From positions 15,584,637 to 15,648,636 of the forward strand of contig NC_046619.1 in assembly GCF_900324465.2 (NCBI RefSeq): a stretch of DNA of 64,000 nt, given 5' to 3'. Position 1 is the first letter of the stretch, and the number at the start of each line of letters is the position of its first letter. The DNA is from Anabas testudineus. Its lineage: Eukaryota > Chordata > Actinopteri > Anabantiformes > Anabantidae. The position numbers and the translations under genes are program-made. Below are positions 52,138 to 63,815 of this stretch, piece after piece. The notes beneath the pieces were generated by a model that did not search any database, was not told the DNA's origin, and saw only the letters and a list, made by a program, of their open reading frames with translations.

Positions 52138-53127
52138 TCAGCTCCTGTGTCCGAGCAGAGAAAACGTGGGCAGCAGCTTTCGTAAGGACCCAAACCCCCA
52201 GCTGCTGCCGCTCCTCTTAGTCCTGTTGAAGAAGTTCACTTCTGTTCGTCCGTCGTCGACCTCGTCACATGAGGCCAAGTTCATTGCGCCAGCGCTGTTG
52301 TTGTTGACGTTTCTGTTTACATCGCTTTGCGCACATCCGCAGCTGTGCTCGTCGTCCCACGCCCCGAGCAGCTCCTTCATCTCCACCGGGGCGTCTCCCT
52401 TCAGATACTGCCAGGCTCTCTTCCCGTTGTAGTCCATGGCATCGACGTTGGCACCGAAAGCTCCGACCAGCAGCTTGATGACCATGTACTGACTGTGCAT
52501 ACTGGCGACGTGCAGCGGGGTCAGCCCCCCGCTGCCCCGCAGGTTCACGTTCACAGGGATCCCCGCACTTTCCGCGTACCGCAAAAGTTTGATCAGGCTC
52601 TCGTCCTGTCCCCTCTTGGCGAGCCAGTGCAGGACCGAGTACCCGCTGATGAAATCCCTCCTGGTGAGCAGATGCGGGTCCTCGGAGATGAACTCCAGGA
52701 TGGTTTCATAGTTCCCCTCCACAGCACACAGCATCCACGCGTGCTCCATCGGATACAACACCCAGTCGGAGTCCTGCTCCGGAGACGCACCGACAGTCTG
52801 AGAGGACAGTACGCTGCTGAAGGCGCTGTGCGATGGGTTCCTTAGAAGCAGCTCTTTCAGGTACCTTTTACGCATAGCGGGTGTGAGCGACCCTCTCTCC
52901 TGAGTCTCTCTCTGCAGAGCTCCGGAGCCTTCGGTGAATTCTTGCTGCCTCTGCAGCCTCGACCTACGCTGGGTAGCGCTTGGCATGACCTGTATGCCAT
53001 ATCTCGACAGTCGCTCCACAACGGTGCCCTGTCTTGGTGCTCTGCCGCCGGGGGCGTCGGTTTCAGTGACGGCTGGTTCAGATCCAGCGTCGGCCGAGCT
53101 CCTCTCATTCGTGCTGCTCGGCTCCAT
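52138..53127 (-). CDS. sowahd: Sosondowah ankyrin repeat domain protein D
   Basis: SOWAHD is a small ankyrin-repeat protein of unknown function. This single-exon gene encodes 329 residues (human 315, also intronless). The frame opens 12 bases earlier only with a TTG; the first ATG is at 53127 (MEPSSTNERSSADAGSE). The N-terminal third is low-complexity and basic (RKRYLKELLLRNP). The ankyrin region spans about residues 120-250: EHAWMLCAVEGNYETILEFI, GYSVLHWLAKRGQDESLIKL, GGLTPLHVASMHSQYMVIKL and VDAMDYNGKRAWQYL. The C-terminus has NVNNNSAGAMN, resembling human NLNNNSSGT, and ends LRKLLPTFSLLGHRS. Position next to rpl39, as in human, supports paralogue D. Base composition is much more GC-rich than the surrounding DNA. 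Confidence 0.92.
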   Translation of the reverse strand: MEPSSTNERSSADAGSEPAVTETDAPGGRAPRQGTVVERLSRYGIQVMPSATQRRSRLQRQQEFTEGSGALQRETQERGSLTPAMRKRYLKELLLRNPSHSAFSSVLSSQTVGASPEQDSDWVLYPMEHAWMLCAVEGNYETILEFISEDPHLLTRRDFISGYSVLHWLAKRGQDESLIKLLRYAESAGIPVNVNLRGSGGLTPLHVASMHSQYMVIKLLVGAFGANVDAMDYNGKRAWQYLKGDAPVEMKELLGAWDDEHSCGCAQSDVNRNVNNNSAGAMNLASCDEVDDGRTEVNFFNRTKRSGSSWGFGSLRKLLPTFSLLGHRS

Positions 53128-53650
53128 CTGCGAGTTCAAGGCTACTTCCTTTTATTTAGACAACACCCTGAAGATATCAGCAACAAACTCAGCAGTCCCC
53201 TTTGCACTCAGCTGGATTCAGTCCCTGCATCACGAGAACGTGTTTTTTTTTAAGTGCGTAATATTATACATCAACATTTGATCACACCGCTGCTCCGCCA
53301 ACCGGACTCACCTGTTCTGCGTCCAAACCACAGACACTCACGTAGAAAAATCTCCCACTCAAAGTGCCAGGGCATTTAAAAAAGTGCTGTTGACTTTAAT
53401 ATTCACCGAGTCACAGATTCAAGCAGAGATTTCTTTCCTTTACAAGAGGAACTGAGAAAGTTTAATTCTCTTTTCAGGCAAAACCCCACAGCGAGAATCC
53501 CTCACATGTGACCACTGATGGACTTCAGAAAAACCAGGAAGTAATATACTGAATACTTTCCTGATCCTTTCTCAGTCTGTCAATTATAAACTAGCGCTGA
53601 GCTACAGACTGGAGCAATGCCAATCCATTAGACAAATGAAAATGTAAAAC
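53128..53650. other. sowahd upstream region
   Basis: Between the sowahd start and the end of pttg1; both genes are on the minus strand. It should contain the sowahd 5' UTR and promoter. No TATA box was recognised. Nothing else is seen. Confidence 0.4.
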
Positions 53651-53656
53651 TTTATT
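53651..53656 (-). terminator. pttg1: Poly(A) signal of pttg1
   Basis: AATAAA on the minus strand about 75 bp after the pttg1 stop codon. Confidence 0.65.
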
Positions 53657-53726
53657 TCAGAGTAAAATATTATAAGAGTCATAACAAAAACAGCCAAAAA
53701 ACAAAAAACCCCACAAGCATCAAAAT

Positions 53727-55342
53727 TCAGTCAGTAACACATTCTGGAGGAAGCTCAATGGTCAGCTCATCAAGTGTCTGAAGAAAGGCATTAAGCTCGG
53801 AGCAATCACCTGGAAAGAAGAGACAGTAAAGTTAATGATACAGAAAGTTAATGATATACAGTAGACACCAAGTTAATGATAACCTGTGCCCCATACTTAA
53901 GTTACAATTACAGTGGCCAGACATTAGTCAATTAGAGACCGCTGGAGGTTGCTTTGTAAATATCAGGACAACATTTTAACCATTACCCCACAAGCTATCA
54001 TGTTATCAGGCAAAACATTTGCTTTTTTAACCACAAATATGCTCCAAAATATACCTTAATGTGCAGATGCTGTAAAAAGCTTCCATTATCCAGACTCATT
54101 GAACAACTCATCTGTGCAGATAAACTTGTTTCTGGAGGTTTTTGGGTGAGACTCACCCTTATGATCAGAATTTTATAGAATATTTCTGCTTGACTGAAGT
54201 TTTACTTATTTGTTAAAATACCTCAAGCACTGTGCAGAGTGTCATCAACAAAGCAGAATGAATTCATTCTCTAAAGATTCATATTGTTGCTTTAAAAGTG
54301 TTTTTTGATGGTTAAAACGAAAGAATACGTGGAAATTAAAAAGCATTGTAATTTGGGTTAAACAACCGTTTACATTTGTACACTGCAGTCAATTGTTTTG
54401 TAGTTTTAAAATGATATGGTATTTCAAACCTCAGTGTGCTGACGTTAGGGTGAATAAACACTTATGTTTAATCTTTAATAGTGATCACTAGATAAAATAC
54501 AATTACTGGAGGAATTTATCAAAACTGCTAAACACAGTAGACTGGTACTAAATGCATGTGTAAATGCTCCCTGCTGGGAACTTGATACCTGAACGTCTTG
54601 GCATTTTTACAGGTGACAGGTTGGGAAGCGGCACCAACATTTCCAGGTCCTCTTCACATGGATGTGGAGCTTGTGCAAAACAGGCCAGTCCAGGCAAAGC
54701 AAGTCCACTGAGAGGAACCAAATCTTCAGGTATGCTGTACTTCTCAAACTCTGTGGAAAAAACAATTATAAGATTGTTGCACTAAAAGGTCAAGTTTTTT
54801 AGCAGTGAGAATCATTATCTACTACTGAAGGCATCAGTTACCTAGTGGGTCATAAGGGATGAACTTCTCAATATCTGGATATTCCTCCACTTGGGACTGG
54901 GGCACATGCTTCACTTTAGTTTCCTGGGAAAACAATAGTTTTATTACATGTGTAGTTGATGGTACAGAGCAAATAAATGACTCTACAGTGCCACATTCCT
55001 TTTAGATTGTAACAAATGTCATTTCAACCTGTGGCTTTAGGAGTTTCTTCTCTTGTGCATGGACAGCAGGGGTGGAGACTTTTTTGTTGACAGCACCAAA
55101 CGCCTTACGACCACTTGGCAGAGGAGTGGTTATGGTTTTGGCAGTCATAGGAGATTTCAGTAATTTCTCTGGTGGGGAAAAAACAGAGGTTACTGCACAT
55201 TTCCACACAGGCCAATATAAGAACAAAGAGAATAAGCCATTTATATCTTCATACCTGGAGCAGACTGAAGCCGCTGCCGCATCTTCAGAGTAGGTGCATG
55301 GAGACAGGCATTCTCCCTCTCTGCAAAGATAATGTTGGCCAT
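53727..55342 (-). CDS. pttg1: Securin (pituitary tumor-transforming gene 1)
   Basis: Securin holds separase inactive until the anaphase-promoting complex destroys it. Minus-strand coding exons: 55342-55255, 55168-55029, 54923-54842, 54750-54589 and 53809-53727, giving 184 residues (human 202). The start MANIIFAERENACLHAPTLK aligns with human MATLIYVDKENGEPG, but the KEN box position reads REN. The destruction-box region reads GRKAFGAVNKK where human has TRKALGTVNRA. The separase-binding segment is well kept (EEYPDIEKFIPYDPLEFEKY then IPEDLVPLSGL), as are LSPVKMP and the ending LTIELPPECVTD. A non-coding first exon ends at a donor beside 56709. It sits in a block otherwise syntenic with human Xq24, where human has no PTTG gene. 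Confidence 0.9.
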
Positions 55343-55347
55343 TGTAT

Positions 55348-56708
55348 CTTAAAAACAAAAACACCACAAGATGTTAGCTATTGTAATACATGATAAAAAC
55401 TGTCACTTTAGGAAATTTTTCATTTTTCACTTTTGTCTGACATTCTACAGGAAAAAAAAACAAAACAAAAACCAGCTGTTGCTAGTTGCAGCTCTACATT
55501 ATTGTAGAGAGTTTATTCTTGACCTTGGAAATTGGAATTGGAAAATAACCCTCAATCCTCAACATCCACTAGCTTTCAACCACATTTATGGTATTTATCA
55601 ACAGTCGATTCAGCAACAAACAACATCCACTGATAAAGACGGATGCAATTTAAAGCATGAGAAAAGCCACTATGCAGATGTTTGGTTAAGATGACATTGT
55701 GCCACATCATATGCACACGGTTGAGCTACAACATTTAAACCACTGATAGTTAAGAAAATACCACAGATTAATCTCATTACAGTGGCATCTGTCAATCCAT
55801 CATTACCACCACCACCACCACAAGTGGTCCAAGGAAGCACATCCCAGATCCTGCAGAAGTAATTCTGCATCACAATTTTGCAAAAAAATAAACAGACAGC
55901 TATGATGCTTTTAGATTCACACTTGTGCATCACAGCTTGAAAAAACAGTGAGAACTGGCTGTTTTTCTGACCACTAGGTCAGGTTGCATCAGGTCAAATT
56001 ATCGTATGCTGTCCCATTTAATGATTGATACAAACCATTAGATTTGCCTCTTATTACTATACTCTTCACTATGACCCTAATAAAACACAGTATTATTACA
56101 GTTCTGGCATCTTCAACTTAAAAGCTGAGATATTATAACTTTGTAAGATTAGAATAACTGGCAGAGCTGTTGTATTGGATCACATTGGGGACTACAGGTG
56201 TTTTTAATAAGGTGTCTATAGGTACAAGCTTGTCGTTTCCCTGTCTTTATCCTCTAGCTGGTTTTGGTTTAACATTTTAAGATCTCTTTTCTCTGTCTTT
56301 TATCGCTCCATGTTGTCTTTAACCGTTAGCGGTTTGTCCCGGCAACAGGTTACTAACGTTAATAATCACCTTTATGTTAGCTTAGCTGTTAGCTAATGTT
56401 AATGTCAGATTAGCTGAGTAGTCGGTTTAAGTTTAAAAAGCCAAATTTAGAAACAATATAGTGCTAGATCATGGCTAAAGAGTTAATATCAACTGACCTA
56501 TGTTGGCGTTAACTAGCATCAACTAGCGTTAGGTCGCGTTAAACACAATCAAATAATGTGTCGAACAGAAGTAAACAAAGTCAACATCTGGACAAATAAC
56601 AATGGTTATGTTAGGTTAGGTTATATGCTAGCTAACTGTCACCTTCGTGGGTTTATAAAACTTATAGTAATAAGGTGAGAGACAGCACAGTAACTGTAGG
56701 AACTTTAC
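55348..56708 (-). other. pttg1: pttg1 intron 1
   Basis: From the acceptor of the first coding exon (TTTTTAAG, exon from 55347) to the donor after the non-coding first exon. It is AT-rich with many GTTAGCT-type words near 56330-56640. The frames at 55371-55694 and 55670-55933 show no domain. Confidence 0.5.
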
Positions 56709-56790
56709 CTCTGAGCGCTCCTTGTTTTCGTATGAAGCTGCGATGACGACCGCGGCTCCGTTTTAAATTCACTGCCTTCGTCCTATTGGT
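56709..56790 (-). promoter_or_regulatory. pttg1: pttg1 non-coding first exon and promoter motifs
   Basis: On the minus strand a good donor (GCTCAGAG|GTAAAG) marks the end of exon 1 at 56709. Just upstream of the likely start are TTTAAA (56762-56767) and, about 20 bp further, a CCAAT box (complement of ATTGG at 56785-56789). CCAAT boxes together with a cell-cycle homology region (TTTGAA or TTTAAA) are the usual control set for G2/M genes, which fits securin. The exact start site is inferred. Confidence 0.45.
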
Positions 56791-58865
56791 CGCTGTAGCA
56801 CAGAGGACTCAAATGGGCGTTTCTCAAAAAGATACAATAATTAAATAACTATCACTCAATAATTTAAAATATATTTAGATAAAATAGAAAGAAAGAAAAA
56901 TAATATGACCTACGTTACCAGATGTTGAGTCATTGTGGTTTATCTATCGTTAAAGACTTTTCTAGTTTTTGTTTTAAAAAAAAACTTTATTAACAAAACG
57001 AACAAAACAATTTACAACTAGAATGGCACCAGACCTAATTTATTGAAAAGATAACACTAGTCTAGTCTTAGGAAAACTGAACCCCTGACTGCTGACTACT
57101 TAATGCACAAAAGGGTTTAAACTAACAATATTAAAGTATACAATGATTCAAGATTAAAGATTAAAAAAAAAAAATCCCAGAGGGAAATGGTTTTGCATTA
57201 TTGCAGTTGCTCTTAGTTCAGACAGAAGGAAACTGAAACTAAACCAACACAAATACAAAATAACATCCATCCATCTTCTTCCGCTTATCCGGGGCCGGGT
57301 CACAGGGGCAGCAGCCTAAGCAGTCATGCCCAGTCTTCAATCTCCCTAGGAACCCCATCTAAAAAAGTCCCTCTAACATGTCCTGGGTCTACCCTGGGCT
57401 TCCTCCCGGTGGAATATGTCTGGAACACCCCCCCTGGGAGGAACACTGATGTCCATGTCAGCTGGCTACTTTTGATGTAAGTAACTAAAACTGAAAATAT
57501 ACACAGAATATTTAAAAATGAATGAAAATAGGTCAATAATAATAGTCCAGGGTGAAATGACAACAAATATATGACAAAAATAATTATTCTTATGACTGGT
57601 GGATTATTCCATACAGCTCAGTGGATTATCAAAGGATTAAATTTATCAATGTACACAACATTTCTGTCATATAGTTTATTTGGCCTTGTCTCAGGGAAGG
57701 ATTGAGTTGCTCTCTGATGCTCAGGTTGTGATCTCACTGAGAAATATAAACATAGCAGGACTCTTTTTACACTGCATTCACAAATTTACAGTATATACTT
57801 TACATCTATATTCCTAGGAAGCAGTCAGCTGGTAAAATCCGAAGTCAGAGCCAAAAAGAGTGAAGCTGCTTTGACTTCCTGCAGGAAGATGGAGCCAACT
57901 TAAATGACTCAACACGGTGTGATACTGTGATCCAACTCAAATTTCAAAGCTACAGTGAGAACTCTACTGTTTCTTATATGTCTTGGGTTAGGCTGCTCGA
58001 TTTTTGTTTTACACATTTGTTATATTTGCATTCAGAAGCATTTATAACTTATTGCTACACAAAGTTATACCTTAATTATTTTGTATCAGTTGCTTTTATC
58101 AGCTTTATATGAGTTGGTGTTTTAAATTATTATTTGTTGTTGTAATTGTTGCTATATTGTATTTTAATCTGTTAGTCTGTCTTAATAAAGCTGTCTTGCC
58201 TCCTGCTGGATGGTGAAGAGGTTGTGTCTGTTGGTTTTGTATAAAATGTTAGAGTGGTTCCTCCAAAAAAGAAAAACAAACAAACTTAAAAAAGTAAAAT
58301 ATACTATGCAGTATTTACCACATCAGAACATGTTGTTTATGAAATTACCTATTTTTTATTTGGATTTTGTCTCTTTTATAGTGACATATAAGAAGGAGAG
58401 GTCATCAATGTGGACCAAACACAGAGTATTTGTTTGTTTTTTATTATTAACACTATAATAACTACTATTAAACCCATTTCAATAAGATTGTAGTTGTATC
58501 TAAATCTTCTTCACACATTCAGAGTTTCAGTCCGCTGCTGGTATCACTGGACCAAACCATGAGCAAATCCTGTGGGGGGAGCTTAGGGCTTGTACTCACC
58601 TCCACATTATTATTTAAACACATGCGTGGTGATATTTTTTGACATCATTTATCAGTATTACCTAGTAGTATTAAATATTTGCTAAACGCCCTCCCGTATG
58701 GGTAGAGTAACTAAAATAGCCAACTCAATTTGAGCTACAACAGCCTGTTGAGCAGTGGTACATCCGTAGTAGGCCATTTTTCGGTGTAACCTCAACGGTT
58801 GTTTCGGAGTTCGTTTGCGAAGCGCAGGCAGCGGCACAGGTCTCATCCAGCTAGCAGCTACCGCC
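56791..58865. other. Intergenic region between pttg1 and septin6
   Basis: The two genes diverge here. Apart from the LINE tail at 57264-57448, the sequence is AT-rich. An AATAAA at 58185 (+) sits after several hundred bases with no clear gene. The septin6 promoter and 5' UTR should lie within about 200 bp left of 58866, where the base composition rises in GC. Confidence 0.45.
57264..57448 (-). mobile_element. Non-LTR retrotransposon 3' tail fragment
   Basis: On the minus strand the sequence ends GGATAAGCGGAAGAAGATGG followed by ATGG units, the widespread fish LINE 3' end with short tandem tail. The upstream part (complement of GTCCTGGGTCTACCCTGGGC and CTCCCGGTGGAATATGTCTG) is the matching degraded coding or UTR region. 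An RTE/Rex3-like origin is suspected but not established. Confidence 0.65.
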
Positions 58866-61800
58866 ATGGCGTCAACTGAGATAGCAAGGCAAGCGGTGAG
58901 TATTCACTCTACACCTTATTATCGCCCTTATCATACATTCATTATGGAACTATCTAAACGTACGTTTTAGCGTTTCGCGGGAGGATGTAGTCTGGAGTCG
59001 TTGCTAGTTAATCATCACCCACTCTCCGTCCAAAATTCACAGCTAAACTAGCTTAAATCTGATCGTGCGTGTGGAATCGTTTCAAAAAAGCTTAAAGGGA
59101 TGAACCGAGATTGCCCAGTTGTAGCTTTTATTTAAAATAAATCCACTCCCTTAACGTTATATGCGTTTTCTGTAAGCTAGCTAACGCCTGCAGATTTCCT
59201 GTGATTGTATTGTTAAAGCAACGTTAGCTCAAACGTAGCTGTTAATTCAAACGAAATCGTGCTTCGTGTGCTTGAACGTGTTATATAATGTGTGTTAGAG
59301 CCTCACGTTAAAACGATAACCCATTACAGAGCCGTCGGTAGGCCATTCATTCTGAACGCCCCCGTTTCAGCACAGCTACGGTGTTCATTTCCGTTATGTT
59401 GGTCCCGACAAGTCCCGTTAACTTCAGTCGGGCGTTGTCTGATATGCAAAGAAAATCTGGCTGAAACAGATTTTTAGCTATTTATAGGCATTTGGACGTG
59501 CAATTTGAAAAGCGTGTGAAAAGTTGGTCTGTTTTTTTGTTTGTTTTGGGGGGCAGAAAGGGAAGCCACTACACCCAGGGAGGGTGCTCAGAATAGCGAG
59601 GTTTTGCAGTTTGATATCCTTTTGCGGCTCATTGAATGAAACCCCGCAGTGTGTAACTTGGCTGAGTGTCCTGACAATCTGGGATGGTTTTAGGAATGTG
59701 GCACTTGCAACGAAAGAGGAAAAGACTGTTTGCCCTTTCACGTTACCCCCAGTTTTCCAAATAGTCCCTCAGCTGTTTAAACTGAGTTTCAACTATCCAA
59801 ATAATCCACAACTGTTTAGTACCATCAGCTTGTCTGGCTGTTTTAAATTGACCCCCACATGGAATGTTTTTCTCGCAAAGCCTTCACCACACTGGAGAGC
59901 AACACTGTTATGTTAAGCCACATGATGGCCAGTTGGACGAGATTTAGCTGGTTTTGCTATATAATCTAAATTCTTTGCTTTCCTTCACCTCGTAACGCAG
60001 ACATAGCCCCAGAAATGGGATTCGCAGAGATGGAGATGCTCACCACTAGCCAGACGCCCACACACGCACACAAACACACACGTAACAACAGTGCTTTTAT
60101 ACTTAATTCTCACTCGGATACACTGTGTAAAAACAGCATAATATTGGAATGAAAGGAAGCGCAATAGGCCTAAAGTGACACCACAGAAACACACAGAGTC
60201 AATTAGACCGACTCTTCAGCTCTTATTTGACTATTTTTGTCATTTCAAACCAATCAGCCTTTAAAAAAATGCTTATCAAAGCCCTTTGTTTTTACTGCTA
60301 AGCTAAAATGAACACGGATACCTTTCCATATATGTACATTGTGGTTTTGAACTGTCTCGACTGTAGAATAAAGTTACAGCACAGGAAACAGGAAGTGAGT
60401 GAAACTGCACCTGAAGTCAGTTTGAGCATGATTAAACAAGATGGAAATCATGTCTAGTGTAAGAGTTTTTATTTTTTTCCACAGAACAACAATTTTAGAT
60501 GTAAATTAAATTATGGCATATGAGAGGAAATCCTGTGCAAGTTTATGAGTGTGGAAGAAAGTGCTTTAATAAGGCAAATTATAAACATTTCTGCATTCAA
60601 ACTCTTGATGTTAATATCTTTTGTTTTTAGGGTGAAGGTGCTCGTGCTGTTCCTCTGTCAGGCCATGTTGGCTTTGACAGTATGCCTGACCAGCTGGTCA
60701 ACAAGTCTGTTAACCATGGATTCTGCTTTAACATCCTCTGTGTTGGTGAGTGTGTCATGTGTGAAAGTGCTTTTTCTCTCTTTCCCCCTCAGGCTAAAAG
60801 ACCACTTATTTGCTTCAGTGAAAGTCAGGCTTTTCCACAAGTTGTAAAGCAGTGTGCTCAGTATTTGAATTGCTTAGATTCCTTTGGGCCAGCGGTTAAC
60901 ATAATGAGTAAGATGCTCTTCACTCTCCAGATCTGATATTCAGAAATGTCAGCGGTCACATATTAAATTCCAATCTTTAATTTTAATATACCATCATTCA
61001 TCAGCGTCACCACTAACAATCTTATGTATTAATTTAATTATCCTTTTATATAGAATACAATCCATTTGCAGTAGGTGTTAGAAAGATATTTTGCTGTACA
61101 ATTGGTGAACTATTCAGGGAAATAATGTCTTTTCAGGTCCAACAAATGCCAGATTTGTTTACTCGCATACCTTCAGTTTGTAGGCAGTTTTAGCAAGGTA
61201 CACCTAGCTAAGTCATACATACACATCATGTATGTATGTTTGTGTAAATGGGTGAATGAGAAGCAATATAAATCCCTTTGAATGCTAATAGGTTAGCTTT
61301 GTGCAGAACATTTACTAGTAGCTGGAGAGCAGTAGCAAATGTTGACAGTTTCTGTTTTGTATGCTACTGTAAGCATGGTTTTTAATTTCCTCTTTTTTAA
61401 ATTTAAAGTCCTAATTAATATTTGCGTAGAAGGGGAAATTGGATAGGGGCAAACATTTTGTATATTTAAATAAATGTTATATCACGCTTTCTTTATATTG
61501 TTGATAAATAACCTGATTTCATGAACACACTACACAAAGATTAGCACTTTACAATATGTAAGCAAAGATGAGGAGACTAACACAATCTCTTGCTGCAAAC
61601 TGTAAATGCTGCTGTGTGACTCACATGTACCACTCGCATGTGCAGAGTAGCACAGGCATTACTTGAGGCAAGAACATGTGATCTTTTATAATTTGGTTGT
61701 GGTCTAAACTGACAGTCTGACACTTGTGCAGGGTCTTTTTGTTATTTTTGTCTTTCAGAAGATTTGGTAGAGATGTGCAGATTAGTTCAAGCATTGCTTA

Positions 61801-63815
61801 TTAGGAAAGTAGCCTGTATTGTCATGATCACTGTGGGCCTTGATCTTCTTAAAACAAGGTGCCAAATTGCATTCTGCATGACAAAATTCTCTATAGTAAC
61901 TTGAACTTTTCTCAGGCACTGGCAGCAGGACCTTTTAATGCATCACTTAGTTTGTATGTTAAGGGAAAGATTGCAAATTTGGAACACAGAGAGATAGCCT
62001 ACAAAAATGGGCTAACGTGCTTAGACTGTAGGTCAGGTTGTGAAGAATAAAAATAGCTTGTCTTACAGAGGGAGCTGTGTATCTGAGTCATCTGACAGCC
62101 TCCAACAGTAAAGGGATGTCAGAATACATCAGTAAATAAGCAATTACTTCTGCTGTGTTACTGTCTCCATTGATTTTAAAGTCATATATTCTTTTAAGCA
62201 TTTAGACATATTTTTTATAGCCATTGTTTTTCATTAAATGTGTGTCTTATGAATGTATCAAAAGATGAGAAGATTATGATAAAATTTTTGTTATGTAGGA
62301 TAAAATGACATGGACACCGTCTAATACAAAGGACACAACTTCATTGATTTACATGAGAGATCCCATTAACAGTTTTTTTTCTGTGTTGTCCAGGGGAGAC
62401 GGGTCTGGGGAAGTCCACCCTCATGGACACGTTGTTCAACACCAAGTTTGAGGGTGAACCCACCCAGCACAACCAGCCGGGAGTCACGCTGAAGTCCAAC
62501 ACCTATGAACTCCAGGAGAGTAATGTGCGCCTCAAACTCACAGTTGTCAACACTGTGGGCTTTGGAGACCAGATAAATAAAGAGGACAGGTAAAAATGTC
62601 TGGACCAAACTGGTTTATTGTATACTTTGCCACTGTGAACAGTTTTTTAATGCTCATGTTTCAGTCAGTCCCGATACTGCAAATATGCCCTTAGGATGTG
62701 GAGTCAAGTCTCAACTTCATGTAGTTTCACAGTATCACCTTGAAAAACTGAAATCAAGTGTACAGATAGATGTATAGATGCTTTCTTTCCTGGCAGAGCA
62801 CTCAGGCTTTTTGTGGTCTTAGATGTTAGGTGCTATACTAGTTTATACTAGAGTTTGAAAGTTTGCTTTAAACACAAGATATTGTTGCCAAGCTTGACGT
62901 CCACAATGCAATTGGTAACTCTGCACCTGGGGTATATTTAAAGGGGAAATGATGGTATGTGAGTCTCTCTGTAATGTAAAGGCTGCAGTTTAGTTGATTA
63001 TACACCTTATACATTATGAAACTGTTAATCAGGAAATAACATGGAAGTACTGCGTTTTACACACTTTTGTCTGCATTTGTGCCTTTTCATGATTATTTTG
63101 GAAAGGGTTGATGACTTTGATGCTAGCTGTTTTTTCTGTGGAGTCCAACTTTTTCCTTATGTACATTTCATATAGCACTTTTCAGATAATGTTATAATCA
63201 TTACTATATTACTGCTCATCATCCACAGCCAACGGAATTTGGAGAGCCATTACACTCAAACTAAGACTTCTCGAATGTGTGTAACTGAACCTCTCCCCAG
63301 ATGAGACAGTCTGTCATCACAAAGACCAAAACTGATGAATACTATTCTGTTGTTATTAAATATTAATGGTGTTTACCAGAAGGTTGCTCTCAAATGGTCA
63401 ACAAAGTGCAAATACCTAAGGTTAACTAGGAGATGTTTCATGATACCTTAGTTTATAGTAGTGATTATGTTTCAGCTCGTGTTGCACATTTTGCAAATAA
63501 TACAGGTATTGATAAGCTGTAACTGCAAACCTTCACATGCATGCACAGATGCAAATGTCTGCATAAACACTATTCTTAACGGGTTAACAAATGTTCATTA
63601 ATTGTATGTTTTTTTTATTTTCTGACAGCTACAAGTCCATTGTGGAGTTTATTGATGCCCAATTCGAAGCCTATTTACAGGAGGAACTGAAAATCAAGCG
63701 CACATTGCACAGTTACCATGATACCCGCATCCATGCATGCCTGTACTTCATCGCTCCCACAGGACACTCGCTCAAATCCTTGGACTTGGTGACTATGAAG
63801 AAACTCGATAGCAAG
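58866..63815 (+). CDS. septin6: Septin 6, N-terminal part (runs off window)
   Basis: Septins are GTP-binding proteins that form filaments at the cell cortex, cleavage furrow and cilium. Septin 6 occupies an inner position of the hexamer with septins 2 and 7. Coding exons seen: 58866-58895, 60631-60745, 62394-62589 and 63629-63815. The last has a donor at 63816, so the gene continues to the right. The product starts [20 protein letters not shown], then [17 protein letters not shown] and [20 protein letters not shown] (P-loop GETGLGKST). The G3 region is [16 protein letters not shown] where most septins have [25 protein letters not shown] and [20 protein letters not shown] follow. The missing switch Thr and altered G3 are features of the septin-6 subgroup, which does not hydrolyse GTP. 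Septin 6 rather than 8, 10 or 11 is supported by synteny. Confidence 0.93.

Noticed and set aside
52327-52845. 172-codon + frame opposite sowahd
   Set aside because: Antisense to a well-supported coding exon; GC-rich third positions suppress stops there.
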